A stretch of 64,000 bases of DNA from Streptomyces sp. 3214.6 (lineage in GTDB: Bacteria > Actinomycetota > Actinomycetes > Streptomycetales > Streptomycetaceae): assembly GCF_900129855.1 (NCBI RefSeq), contig NZ_LT670819.1, positions 186,001 through 250,000 on the forward strand. Direction: 5' to 3'. Below, in pieces: positions 28,501-34,610 of this stretch (its first letter is position 1; each line of letters opens with the position of its first letter). A program made the position numbers and the translations under genes. The notes beneath the pieces are model-generated. The model saw only the letters and a program-made list of their open reading frames with translations, was not told the origin of the DNA and made no database searches.

Positions 28501-29396
28501 CGGCCAAGGAGATTGCCGCCACCTACTGCGTCTACAACGCCGAGGAATGCAGCGAGAAGGCCGCGGCCGTCGCCCGCGGCAACGTCATCAAGGACGTCGT
28601 CGCGACCGTGGTGCTGGCATACGTCGGCGGGGTCAGTGGCAGTGAAGCGAAACCCTGCAACAGCTTCATCCCCGGCACCGAAGTCCTCATGGCCGACGGC
28701 ACCACCAAGCCCATCGAGGACGTGAAGACCGGAGACAAGGTCCTCACCACCGACCCGAAGACCGGCCGCACCACCGTCAAGACGGTCACCGCCGAGATCA
28801 CCGGCAAGGGCCTGAAGAACCTGGTCAAGATCACGCTGTCCATCGAAGTCGACGGCAAGAAGCTGACCGCTTCGGTCACCGCGACCGACGGACACCCGTT
28901 CTGGGTCCCCGAACTCGGCGAATGGGTCGACGCCACCGCCCTGTCCGTCGGCGAGCAACTCCACGCATCCACCCGAGTGTTGGTCCGGATCACCGAGGTC
29001 CGGCGCTGGACCCAGTTGGCCACCGTCTACAACCTCACCGTCGCCGACGTCCACACGTACTATGTCGTAGCTGGAGCAGCGTCTGTTCTGGTACACAATG
29101 ACGGCGGCACGCCGGACATTACCCGCATACCCGATCTTTCAGGATTGACACAAACGGAAGCTGACGGCGTTCTGACGTCTCGCGGGTTCGACCTGCAAGC
29201 GATCTCGGAGAAATATGCGACGTACCGAAGCGGTGACGGCAGCAAGCTCACAATTCGTCTGGGTGATGGCCGGGTGACCCGTACATCGGTGGTGGATCCC
29301 GGACCCAATGCGAAGAACTATGCACAGCGCTGGGACCAGAACGGCAACAAGACGAGTTCGCACGAGCACGGAGAAAATCTTGGTGGCTGCAAGTAA
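22563..29396 (+). CDS. Rhs/YD-repeat polymorphic toxin with Hint domain and C-terminal toxin, 2277 aa
   Basis: The ATG at 22563 (GGGAGG upstream) starts a signal peptide (RPWRRMAMATAAVLTATLL, PAVAQG). Residues about 245-320 resemble the SpvB-type start of Tc/Rhs shells (PKVPGGLAPKVGLSYSSGG). YD repeats run from about 980 to 1800 (YDPLGRT, YDLMGRLTDTTDPD, YDDRSQLTSTKDARG) and end in the Rhs core motif REYDPATGRFLSVDPL at about 1810. A Hint domain spans Cys2032 to His2178-Asn2179 (CNSFIPGTEVLMADG; TYYVVAGAASVLVHN) and should release the last 98 residues. This tail begins with a PASTA-like IPDLSGLTQTEADGVL, then KLTIRLGDGRVTRT and RWDQNGNKTSSHEHGENL; its activity is unknown to me. Codon use falls in GC exactly at the tail, a sign of toxin-cassette exchange. 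Confidence 0.9.
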   Translation: MKTRPRARTARPWRRMAMATAAVLTATLLQASGVPAVAQGWTKPPLPQAESPVDGGPAGKAVPRKVTKGPRTPAEAPATGWPKASAMAVTLRPETTRVKGLPLTLDTKVKKSADAATGTYTVGTLSRAAARKTGADGPVFTLTPRQGGTQRAGTVRAALDYSSFAGLYGGGYADRLTLVRLPACALTTPQKAQCRTAQPVETVNDTEKQTLTAKSLTLSASSATVLAATASSGSDRGDYKATSLSASSSWNMDLSSGSFAWSYDMAVPKVPGGLAPKVGLSYSSGGIDGRTGNTNNQASWVGDGFDLSPGFIERSYKGCADDGVTNADGNKPGDLCWAYDNATLSLNGSGGELVPNGTNSFKLQNDNGTKIDRIYGSSSDVRSNGARNDEYWRVTTPDGTQYYFGYNRLPGWASGNETTDSAWTVPVFGNNTDEPCHAAAFADSWCQQGWRWNLDYVVDPHGNAVAYYYDKETNSYGRNLKAADDTPYVRGGTVDRIEYGLKSTAMYSAKPLAKVNFTNSERCIPDSNTDCSSISKDAFYWYDTPWDLNCTAGTDCDNGRFSPAFFTRKRLTSVTTQVLVSGAYSNVDGWKLAHRWGMADTDYQLLLDSVQHTGYDGTASITLPKVTFAYTQLANRLDKIGDGYAPYIKARLSSVADESGGQIDVGYSAPVCDAAALPTPETNTTRCFPQYIGGSATDDPDRQWFNKYVVDTVTSTDRTGGAPDQVTMYDYLDGAAWHYDDDDGMTKEKSKTWSQWRGYGHVRVRTGGQGGASAMKTQSDSYFLRGMDGDRKTTSGGTKRVSVTLDAGEGDAITDHESQAGFTYKTVKYSGPGGKVLSKSVNRPWYKETAKKVRTWGTVTANLTGNASSKSWTSLDDGAGAKWQTTATSDTHDATTGLVTQTEDLGDTTTAADDQCTRTTYVAGSVPVQAPSRVETVAKACDAATSRPADVMSDVRTAYDGGAYGAAATKGDATRTAKLKTYSGSSAVYLESTSTYDGYGRALTTNDLTADVTVTSAGTLTRAARTDGRTTTTAYNPTTGFPTSSTVTTPPATPGDSSTAQTSTTTYDPLRGQPLTETDTNGKAVTTAYDPLGRTAKVWLADRLTGQTPSYEFSYTITDGKPVVVATKTIGNNGAQDTAYAFYDGFLRPRQTQAPGPNGKTLLADTFYDERGLTAKEFATYYTDTTAPSTTLFKPADALSVETQNRYTYDGLGRVTESRQIAGNGDGGAVLGVTKTIYGGDRTTVIPPVGGTAQTTVTDARGHTTELRLLHARDAGAPYDTTTYGYSPRGEPTKVTDPAGNAWTWTYDLMGRLTDTTDPDKGATHNEYDDRSQLTSTKDARGTVLAHVYDGLGRQTELRDTSATGALRAKWVYDTVSGAKGQLASSSRYVGTQEYKSSVVAYDRQYRPLRTSVTIPSAEGALAGTYLSTTSYNASGTVQGVGYPKAGDLAANNIVYTYEDGTLRPVKVSGPQNLTATTAYSYVGKPLQYSMAANGGKATLETNTYQWGTQRLATSRVDRQDITGVDQSNTYSYDEAGNVLSVSDTSRSGTDNQCFSYDYLGRLTEAWAQPTTGCATAPTSAVLGGPAPYWTSYSYDKVGNRLSETQHATTTDASDTKRSYHYPDPGAVRPHTLGSVDTTAGTVKSTDSFTYDDDGNTHTRLLGNGTSQTLEWDAEGHLAKVIQPVEGGSDKVTDYLYDADGTRLIGRTPTETTLYLGATEITLAKGATAAKGTRYFDVGGGHQAVQANDGSISFTLADHHGTAQLSVNATTQALTQRRTLPFGGLRGTEPATWTGTRGFVGGTTDTATGLTHLGAREYDPATGRFLSVDPLFTATDPQQMHGYTYANNNPLTHSDPAGTEIGSRPNSCEYSLANCSKSVQKEVGYDAKSGTTDYRRGNIYKRAHAAKKHWVATNTPVTNDIDKLADQYWSPRMNGEFTDDFWYNPVYESSTEGSACYGREGCRQAYLYVLHKGDDADVQTAKEIAATYCVYNAEECSEKAAAVARGNVIKDVVATVVLAYVGGVSGSEAKPCNSFIPGTEVLMADGTTKPIEDVKTGDKVLTTDPKTGRTTVKTVTAEITGKGLKNLVKITLSIEVDGKKLTASVTATDGHPFWVPELGEWVDATALSVGEQLHASTRVLVRITEVRRWTQLATVYNLTVADVHTYYVVAGAASVLVHNDGGTPDITRIPDLSGLTQTEADGVLTSRGFDLQAISEKYATYRSGDGSKLTIRLGDGRVTRTSVVDPGPNAKNYAQRWDQNGNKTSSHEHGENLGGCK

Positions 29397-29787
29397 GGAA
29401 TTCGCGGAGGTCTGCCAGCGGGCGGCCGAGGTTCTGAACGGGCTCGAAGGCTATTTTCTGGAGCGAGTCTCGCTGGACACTGGGCGCGTAAATGGCAGCG
29501 TGGACATTTTCTTGCGGGTCGGTCCCACGGCTCCGGATGTCATGATCTCGCTCACGGGAGTCGTGCGCGCCACCATCGGAAATTTTCTCGAAATGGATTC
29601 GGCTTTCGTCGACGAGATCCGTCTGGAGTGTGTTTCCGGAAGTGATCCTTCCTGGCCCGACGGCCTTTCCGGGCTGGGCGCCAGGCCACCCGGGTTCCCC
29701 GATGTCGCATGGCTGACCATCGAAGGACCCATGCCCGTGGAGGTCGTAGCGAAAGCCATTACGGTGTCCGTGGAGCAGGTGTACTGA
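29383..29787 (+). CDS. Probable immunity protein of the Rhs toxin, 134 aa
   Basis: The frame overlaps the end of the toxin gene by 14 bases. GTG at 29383 (or TTG at 29380) lies a few bases after ACGGAG, so the start is within the toxin coding sequence and the two are translationally coupled, which fits toxin-immunity pairs. The protein is small, acidic and soluble (EFAEVCQRAAEVLNGLEGYF, a central beta-rich VDIFLRVGPTAPDVMISL), without signal peptide, as needed for a cytoplasmic antidote. Third-position GC is low, like the toxin tail. No family is recognised; the role is inferred from position. Confidence 0.7.
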   Translation: MAASKEFAEVCQRAAEVLNGLEGYFLERVSLDTGRVNGSVDIFLRVGPTAPDVMISLTGVVRATIGNFLEMDSAFVDEIRLECVSGSDPSWPDGLSGLGARPPGFPDVAWLTIEGPMPVEVVAKAITVSVEQVY

Positions 29788-29824
29788 GCCTTTCCGATCG
29801 TGAGCGGATCGGGTGGCAGAGGGC

Positions 29825-29856
29825 GATGCCCCGCCGGACGTTTCCGGTGGGGCATC
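29825..29856 (+). terminator. Terminator hairpin closing the Rhs toxin-immunity unit
   Basis: Fourteen-base arms (29825-29838 and 29843-29856) with a single G-U type mismatch around a CGTT loop, 37 bases after the immunity stop codon. Confidence 0.6.
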
Positions 29857-30022
29857 GTGCATGACATTCACGAGGAACCCGAGCCGGCGACGCCCGTCGG
29901 CCGGCCGACCGCAGCATCACCGGGAACGGCGGTATAAGAACGGTTCGGGGTGCGGTGCGAGAAGAGCTACCGCAGCTTCTCTTCCCGGTGTCAATGGGCG
30001 CCATGACCGCGCACCTGAACGG

Positions 30023-30521
30023 ATGCGCGCCCATCCGGACATCGCCGGACGGGTGCTGCGGCTGGAGTACACCTCGGTAAGCCTCAACCCGCAGGCGAGG
30101 CTGTTCGGCCGGCGCAGTCTGCTGGAGCAGTTCGACCCCCGGCCGGGCCGCCGACCGGCCTGTGCTGGCCGCTTTCAAGGAGGAGCTCGCCTGCCCGTGG
30201 GCGCTGTACCACGTGCCGCGGATCCTGCCCGTCGCGAAGGCGGACCCGACCCGGCGGGGGCGGGCGCTGCGCTCGGTGGAGCGAGTCGACGTGGGCCGGG
30301 CGTCCGCTCTCGGCCGGAGGCTGCGGAGCGTCTCGGAGCGGCGCGGCATCCCCGTCGAGGTCGACGAGCGCTACGGGAGGGTGCGGGCGTGGGTCCAGCG
30401 GCGCGGGCTGGAGCTTCCGACCGTGGAGGAACTGATGGTCACCGCCCCGTTCCACGTCCGGGACAAGAAGGTGCCGCACTTCGAACGGAAGTGGGCCGCG
30501 CACCGGCGTAGCCGGTCGTGA
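30023..30521 (+). pseudogene. Hypothetical protein gene with frameshift in a C run
   Basis: The first frame, from about ATG 30023, reads HPDIAGRVLRLEYTSVSLNP and LLEQFDP. At a run of five C (30135-30139) the coding signal passes to the next frame, which reads AADRPVLAAFKEELACPWAL and continues to the stop at 30521 (HFERKWAAHRRSRS). Removing one C gives one protein of about 165 residues. The start is uncertain because no ribosome binding site precedes 30023. The C-terminal half is basic and predicted helical. Alternatively only the second half is a gene, starting at GTG 30162. No family is recognised. Confidence 0.5.
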
Positions 30522-30543
30522 CGTGCTCTGGGTGCCGGCGAGA

Positions 30544-30656
30544 TTGACAGCCACCCACCAAGAGCGTCATATTGATTACGCGAAACAAGCGGCAAAAGCG
30601 GTGGGCGGCGGAAGGCACCCTCTCACGAGGGTGTCGGCCCAGGGCGGCAACCCCGA
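30544..30656 (+). promoter_or_regulatory. Promoter with degenerate CGGCAA leader upstream of the 30773 gene
   Basis: TTGACA (30544-30549), 17-base spacer, TCATAT (30567-30572), then TGATT, aligning with the other promoters of this family. CGGCAA occurs at 30590-30595 without a flanking stem and again at 30645-30650, where GG/CC plus an outer TCGG (30634-30637) / CCGA (30653-30656) give a bulged stem. The linker TTCACCAACTCGACTCG follows. It looks like a duplicated and partly decayed member. Confidence 0.5.
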
Positions 30657-30772
30657 CCGAACGTCCCGCCGACCACCTTCACCAACTCGACTCGCCCGCC
30701 GGCGCGTGAGCGCCGAAGGACCAAGAGGAGCAGGCCCTCAGTATAGGGCCGCGATCCGAACCGGAGAGTGCA

Positions 30773-31732
30773 ATGTCCAAGGCCCTGAACCCGCAGCGTC
30801 GCGTCGTCGGCGACCGTGCCGTGGTCAACCGCGACTGGATCCGCGAGTTCACCGGCGCCAGCGTCGGTACCGCGGCCCGCTGGTACAAGATCCGGCTCGA
30901 GCAGCCCGAGGAGCACCGCCACCCGGAGAAGGAGCGCATCGACGGGAGCGACTTCTACGACGAGCAGCAGTTCCGCGACTTCTACACCTGGTTCCAGCAG
31001 GAGAAGGCGAACAAGGTCCTCAAGGCCGACCCCGAGCTGCACCAGGCCGACCCGGAGGACGTCGTCTCCATCAACACGGCCGCCAAGTGGCTGGGCTTCA
31101 ACGGAGCCTCGGCCATCCGCAAGTACCTCAAGGACAACCCCGACTACTTCCCCAAGCCCCTCGCCGAGCCGGTCGAGGGCCCGACCGGCCGCATGATCCC
31201 CGCCTTCCGTGTCGGCGACCTGCAGGACTTCGACAAGAAGCGCACCGGGGACAAGCTCGGCAAGGCCGGCCGCCGTCCCGGGCCCCAGGCCGACGCGGCC
31301 GTCGGCCGGCCCTCCGCCCTCGAGGAGGCTCTGGCGGCCGAGCTGAGCGCCCGCGCCGGCGGTGAGCCGCTCACCGCCACGCAGCTGGCCGAGCAGTACG
31401 CCGCCGAAGCGATCGACCGCGACGGCTACCACCCGGGGCTGGCCGCAGAGCTCAGCGTGCAGCACGGCGGGCCACAGAGGTCCTGGGAGTACGTCGTGCG
31501 CACCGCCCTCGAGCACCGCCCCGCGGCCGCGCTGGCCCGCTCGGAAGCCGACCGGCGGGCGGCCGTCGCCCTGGCCGCCCTGCGCGAGCGCGGCGACGTC
31601 CGGGGGCTTGCCGCCTCCCTCGCCCGCGAGCACGGAGGCAGCCCCGACGTCTGGTCGCGCGCCGTGAACGCGGCCCGCGGGATCGCCGACTCGACCGCTG
31701 CTCACCCCACACCGAAGGACGAGTCCCGATGA
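30773..31732 (+). CDS. Helical DNA-binding-like element protein, 319 aa
   Basis: The ATG at 30773 has CCGGAGAG upstream. Residues 1-70 contain WIREFTGASVGTAARWYKIR and residues 95-130 contain INTAAKWLGFNGASAIRKYL; both look like helix-turn-helix units of the type that choose a module by name in plasmid regulators, so the protein may bind DNA through two such units. Residues 170-319 are Ala/Arg/Glu-rich helices with repeats (EALAAELSARAGG, GLAAELSVQHGG, GLAASLAREHGG). No catalytic motif. It has its own promoter and overlaps the next gene (ATGA). A regulatory or segregation role is inferred only. Confidence 0.65.
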   Translation: MSKALNPQRRVVGDRAVVNRDWIREFTGASVGTAARWYKIRLEQPEEHRHPEKERIDGSDFYDEQQFRDFYTWFQQEKANKVLKADPELHQADPEDVVSINTAAKWLGFNGASAIRKYLKDNPDYFPKPLAEPVEGPTGRMIPAFRVGDLQDFDKKRTGDKLGKAGRRPGPQADAAVGRPSALEEALAAELSARAGGEPLTATQLAEQYAAEAIDRDGYHPGLAAELSVQHGGPQRSWEYVVRTALEHRPAAALARSEADRRAAVALAALRERGDVRGLAASLAREHGGSPDVWSRAVNAARGIADSTAAHPTPKDESR

Positions 31733-31989
31733 CCAGCTACCAGCTCCGCGACACCACCACCCGCCAGCTCCTCGCCCGCGACCTGGCCGACTACGCCGCG
31801 GCCGAGGCCGCGGCGGACCGCCTCGACGACGAACTGGAACATGCTCTTGCGGCCAATGGCGAAGGCGCCGGCCGCATCCGGCTGCGCCTGGACCTCGAGC
31901 GGGTCACCGATGGCGTCACGGAGACCGTCGGCCACCACGTCCTGCTCCTCGGTGCGGACGACGTGCCAGATCTGCTGCCCGCCGTGTGA
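31729..31989 (+). CDS. Small hypothetical protein, 86 aa
   Basis: The ATG at 31729 overlaps the stop of the 30773 gene (ATGA), so it is coupled to it. The protein has a helical N-terminal half (LADYAAAEAAADRLDDELEH) and a beta-like C-terminal half (RIRLRLDLERVTDGVTETV). It is acidic with no cysteine, signal peptide or membrane segment. It is followed by a 13-base-stem terminator. Function unknown; partner of the 30773 product by coupling. Confidence 0.65.
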   Translation: MTSYQLRDTTTRQLLARDLADYAAAEAAADRLDDELEHALAANGEGAGRIRLRLDLERVTDGVTETVGHHVLLLGADDVPDLLPAV

Positions 31990-32040
31990 TCGCCGCGCGG
32001 GAGACGGAATCACCACCTCGCGCGGCCGCGAGACGCCTGT

Positions 32041-32070
32041 CTGTGGGCCCCGGTCTACCGGGGCCCACAG
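32041..32070 (+). terminator. Terminator hairpin after the 30773-31989 pair
   Basis: Perfect 13-base arms (32041-32053 and 32058-32070) with loop TCTA, 52 bases after the stop and just before the next promoter. Confidence 0.6.
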
Positions 32071-32082
32071 CTGTGAGCAGGG

Positions 32083-32141
32083 TTGCCAAGACGGCAAGGA
32101 GAGCGTATAATTGATTTTAAATTCCAGGCGGCAACCTGGAA
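32083..32141 (+). promoter_or_regulatory. Promoter plus CGGCAA-loop hairpin of the cytosine methyltransferase unit
   Basis: TTGCCA (32083-32088), 17-base spacer, TATAAT (32106-32111), TGATTTT, then TTCCAGG (32122-32128) / CCTGGAA (32135-32141) around the loop CGGCAA. The predicted transcript start is about four bases before the stem. The stem sequence differs from all other copies but stays fully paired. The linker TCACCACTCGATTCAGGAG ends in a good ribosome binding site. Confidence 0.75.
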
Positions 32142-32168
32142 CGGTCACCACTCGATTCAGGAGCAGAC

Positions 32169-32282
32169 GTGATCACAACTCCTCTCACTCCCGAACAGCG
32201 CACCGCCTACAGGACGGTGGCGGTCTTCGACACTTGCGTCCGCGAGCATGGCGGCGGCCCGGTCCTCAAGGTGGCCTCCTGA
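32169..32282 (+). CDS. 37-residue leader ORF coupled to the methyltransferase gene
   Basis: GTG at 32169 has CAGGAG seven bases upstream, the best ribosome binding site in this leader, and its TGA (32280-32282) overlaps the ATG of the methyltransferase gene. It encodes MITTPLTPEQRTAYRTVAVF followed by a Gly-rich end (REHGGGPVLKVAS). The methyltransferase ATG has no strong site of its own, so its translation probably depends on ribosomes finishing this ORF. The peptide may be functional or only a coupling device. Confidence 0.55.
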   Translation: MITTPLTPEQRTAYRTVAVFDTCVREHGGGPVLKVAS

Positions 32283-33556
32283 TGGCCGCTGCCGTGTCGT
32301 GGTCTGATCACTTCGCCGGTGGCGGTGGCGCCTGCGAGGGGCTGGAGCAGGTTCCGGGCACGGTGGTGGTGATGGCCGGCAACCACGCCCGGCACGCGGT
32401 CGCCACCTACGAGGCAAACCACCCCACCGTGCGGGTGGACTGCGCGGATCTGTCGCAGGTGGTGCCGTCGGCGTGGCCGCGGACGAACGCCTTGTGGTCG
32501 TCACCGGAGTGCACGTGGCACACGAAGGCACAGGGCAAGCAGCGCGGGCACGGCGAGTTCGTCGACGGCCTGTTTTCCACCACCGGCACGGATGAGACGG
32601 CGATTCGCTCCCGGGCGACGATGCACTGCGTGCCGCGGTTCGCGGAGTACCACCAGTACCAGGCGATCGTGGTGGAGAACGTGGTGGAGGCCAGGCAATG
32701 GGGGCCTCGGCACAACCAGGGCGCCGCGTTCGACGCGTGGCTGACGTCGCTTCGGGTGTGGGGGTACCAGTACCTCATCCTGTACCTGAACAGTGCGCAC
32801 ATCGCGGGGTACGGGCCGGCCGCGGCGTGCTCGCGGGACCGGATGTATGTGGTGCTGTGGCACGAGTCGGTGGGGCGTACGCCGGACTTCGACAAGTGGA
32901 CCCGGCCGTGGGTGTCGTGTGCTCGGCACGGCCGTGTGCAGGCGATCCAGGGCTGGAAGTACACGAAGGCCTCGAGCCCGGAGCGTCCGTGGGGCAAGCA
33001 CGGGGCGACGGCGCAGTACGAGTGGAGGTGCCCGGATCACCGGTGCGCGACCACGGCGCTGTTGCCGATCGCGCGCCGGCCGGGAAGCGAGGCGGTGGAC
33101 TGGTCGCGGCCCGGCCGGTTGGTCGGCGACCGGTACAGCCGGCATGCGCGAAATGCGAAGGCCTGGGAGAAGATCCAGGACGGACATCGCGTGTACGAGG
33201 GTGCGCCGTTCATCGTGGAGATGCGTGGTGGCGGGTCGACGCATCGGCCGCTGTCGTCGCCGCTGTCGACCATCACGGCCGGCGGCAACCACCACCTGCT
33301 GGTCCACGGGGCTACTTCGGACGTCTGCGACCGGTACACACGGCTGCTGGACGTACACGAGCGGAAGGTGGCGATGGCCTTCCCGAAGGGGTACCAGCTG
33401 GTCACAACCGCAGAGAAGAAGAAGGACCAACAAGACCAGCGGGTCTCCCTGGTCGGCATGGCGGTGACACCGAACGTGTCCCGCGACATCGGTTGCATGG
33501 TCTCCGAGTTCATCACCGGCGAGCCAATCGAGCCCGTAGCCCCGGTGGCCGTCTGA
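32282..33556 (+). CDS. C5-cytosine DNA methyltransferase, 424 aa
   Basis: Motifs of the C5-cytosine family are in order: motif I DHFAGGGGACEGLEQ near residue 9 (SAM binding), SPECTWH near residue 73 in place of the usual PPCQ, with the Cys as catalytic nucleophile, motif VI VVENV near 127, SRDRMYVVL near 180 (motif VIII QxRxR type), the target-recognition region from about 200 to 330, LSTITAGGNHHLLV (motif IX region), and VSRDIGCMVSEFI near the end. The SPEC form is known in phage and element methyltransferases. There is no restriction enzyme beside it, so it is likely solitary. It follows a 37-residue coupled ORF and precedes a PAPS-reductase-like gene that has a leader of the same type. Confidence 0.85.
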   Translation: MAAAVSWSDHFAGGGGACEGLEQVPGTVVVMAGNHARHAVATYEANHPTVRVDCADLSQVVPSAWPRTNALWSSPECTWHTKAQGKQRGHGEFVDGLFSTTGTDETAIRSRATMHCVPRFAEYHQYQAIVVENVVEARQWGPRHNQGAAFDAWLTSLRVWGYQYLILYLNSAHIAGYGPAAACSRDRMYVVLWHESVGRTPDFDKWTRPWVSCARHGRVQAIQGWKYTKASSPERPWGKHGATAQYEWRCPDHRCATTALLPIARRPGSEAVDWSRPGRLVGDRYSRHARNAKAWEKIQDGHRVYEGAPFIVEMRGGGSTHRPLSSPLSTITAGGNHHLLVHGATSDVCDRYTRLLDVHERKVAMAFPKGYQLVTTAEKKKDQQDQRVSLVGMAVTPNVSRDIGCMVSEFITGEPIEPVAPVAV

Positions 33557-33612
33557 CCGCCCCTCCCCCACCTCGGTGCGGGCGCCCTCCCGGCCCCCTA
33601 CCGCCGCTCAGC

Positions 33613-33646
33613 CCGTCGGCCAGGTGCGGCAACACCTGGCCGACGG
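33613..33646 (+). promoter_or_regulatory. CGGCAA-loop leader hairpin with perfect 14-base stem
   Basis: The arms 33613-33626 (CCGTCGGCCAGGTG) and 33633-33646 pair perfectly around the loop CGGCAA (33627-33632). The linker TTCCACCAACTCG precedes the start at 33681. No promoter box is visible, so the hairpin is probably carried on the methyltransferase transcript. Confidence 0.7.
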
Positions 33647-33680
33647 TTCCACCAACTCGCCTTATGACAGGGAGCTCCCC

Positions 33681-34430
33681 ATGTCCCAGCAGACGGCCCG
33701 CGGCCGCCGAGCTCTGTCCGTTCGCCGACACGTCGTCCAGTTCAGTGGCGGCATCGGGTCCTTCGCCGTCGCGGTATGGGTCGCCCGGAAGTACGGCACC
33801 CGCAACCTCACCCTCCTGATCGCCGACACGGGCATCGAGGACGACGATCTGTGGAGGTTCGCCGACGACACCAGCAGGCTTCTCGGTGTGCCGCTGACGA
33901 AGGTCGCCGATGGTCGCACCCCGTGGGAGGTTTTCCGCGACGTCCGGTTCCTCGGCAACGACCGGCTTGCTCCCTGCACGCGCCTGCTCAAGCAGGTGCC
34001 CTGCCGGGAGTGGATGGAGCAGCACGCCGACACGCTGGTGTACGTGGGGATCGAGAACAATCGGCGCGATCGGGCCCGGATCCCGGCGATCGCCCGGAAC
34101 TGGAAGCCCTGGGTCACACGCTTCCCGCTGTGCGGGAAGTGGGAGCCGGCCCGGACCAAGGAGCAACTCTTGGACGAGGCCCGGGCCCTGGGCGTCGCGC
34201 CGCCCCGCCTGTACGAGCTCGGGTTCAGCCACAACAACTGTGGAGGCACGTGCGTGCGCGCGGGCCAGCGCCAGTGGAAGCACTTGCTGGAGGTCCTGCC
34301 CGAGCGGTACGCGTATGCCCAGGAGCGGGAGGAGGAACTGCGGCAACTGCTCGGCGACGTCAGCATCCTCCGTCGTCGCCGTGGCGGCGAGGGCCGGCCC
34401 CTCCCGCTGAGCCTGCTGCGCGAGGAATAG
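33681..34430 (+). CDS. PAPS-reductase-like adenine nucleotide alpha-hydrolase family protein, 249 aa
   Basis: The ATG at 33681 follows GACAGGGAG. Residues about 20-26 are SGGIGS, the PP-loop that binds ATP or PAPS, followed by LLIADTGIEDDDLWRF, the usual second strand. Four cysteine sites (PCTRLLK, PCREWM, PLCGKW, NCGGTCVRAGQRQW) could hold an Fe-S cluster, as in PAPS reductases and DndC. Proteins of this type on phages and plasmids are often thought to act in sulfur or nucleotide modification; this one stands alone without other Dnd genes, so I do not call it a phosphorothioation enzyme. It sits beside the cytosine methyltransferase and shares the same kind of leader. Confidence 0.75.
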   Translation: MSQQTARGRRALSVRRHVVQFSGGIGSFAVAVWVARKYGTRNLTLLIADTGIEDDDLWRFADDTSRLLGVPLTKVADGRTPWEVFRDVRFLGNDRLAPCTRLLKQVPCREWMEQHADTLVYVGIENNRRDRARIPAIARNWKPWVTRFPLCGKWEPARTKEQLLDEARALGVAPPRLYELGFSHNNCGGTCVRAGQRQWKHLLEVLPERYAYAQEREEELRQLLGDVSILRRRRGGEGRPLPLSLLREE

Positions 34431-34444
34431 CGGGTGCTCAGCGC

Positions 34445-34473
34445 GACGCCCCAGGCAGGTGGCCTGGGGCGTC
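34445..34473. terminator. Terminator hairpin between convergent genes
   Basis: Perfect 12-base arms (34445-34456 and 34462-34473) with loop AGGTG, between the plus-strand 33681 gene and the minus-strand 34611 gene; it can serve either direction. Confidence 0.55.
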
Positions 34474-34610
34474 TGCGTTCACGGGTCAGGTGGGCCGCCC
34501 GCACGGCGGTTGATGAGCCGATGCAGCATGCGCCGCAGTTCTGCCCAGACGGCGCGCGATTCGTATCCGAACATGTCAGCTCCCCCTCACTGCGGCCGGG
34601 CTCATCTCCC

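Noticed and set aside
28656..29099. Intein in the Rhs protein
   Set aside because: The segment is intein-like (Hint fold) but is near the C-terminus with no following host extein; it fits the self-cleaving Hint domain of polymorphic toxins.
33681..34430. DndC phosphorothioation gene
   Set aside because: Only the PP-loop and cysteines are shared; no DndA, B, D or E genes are near.
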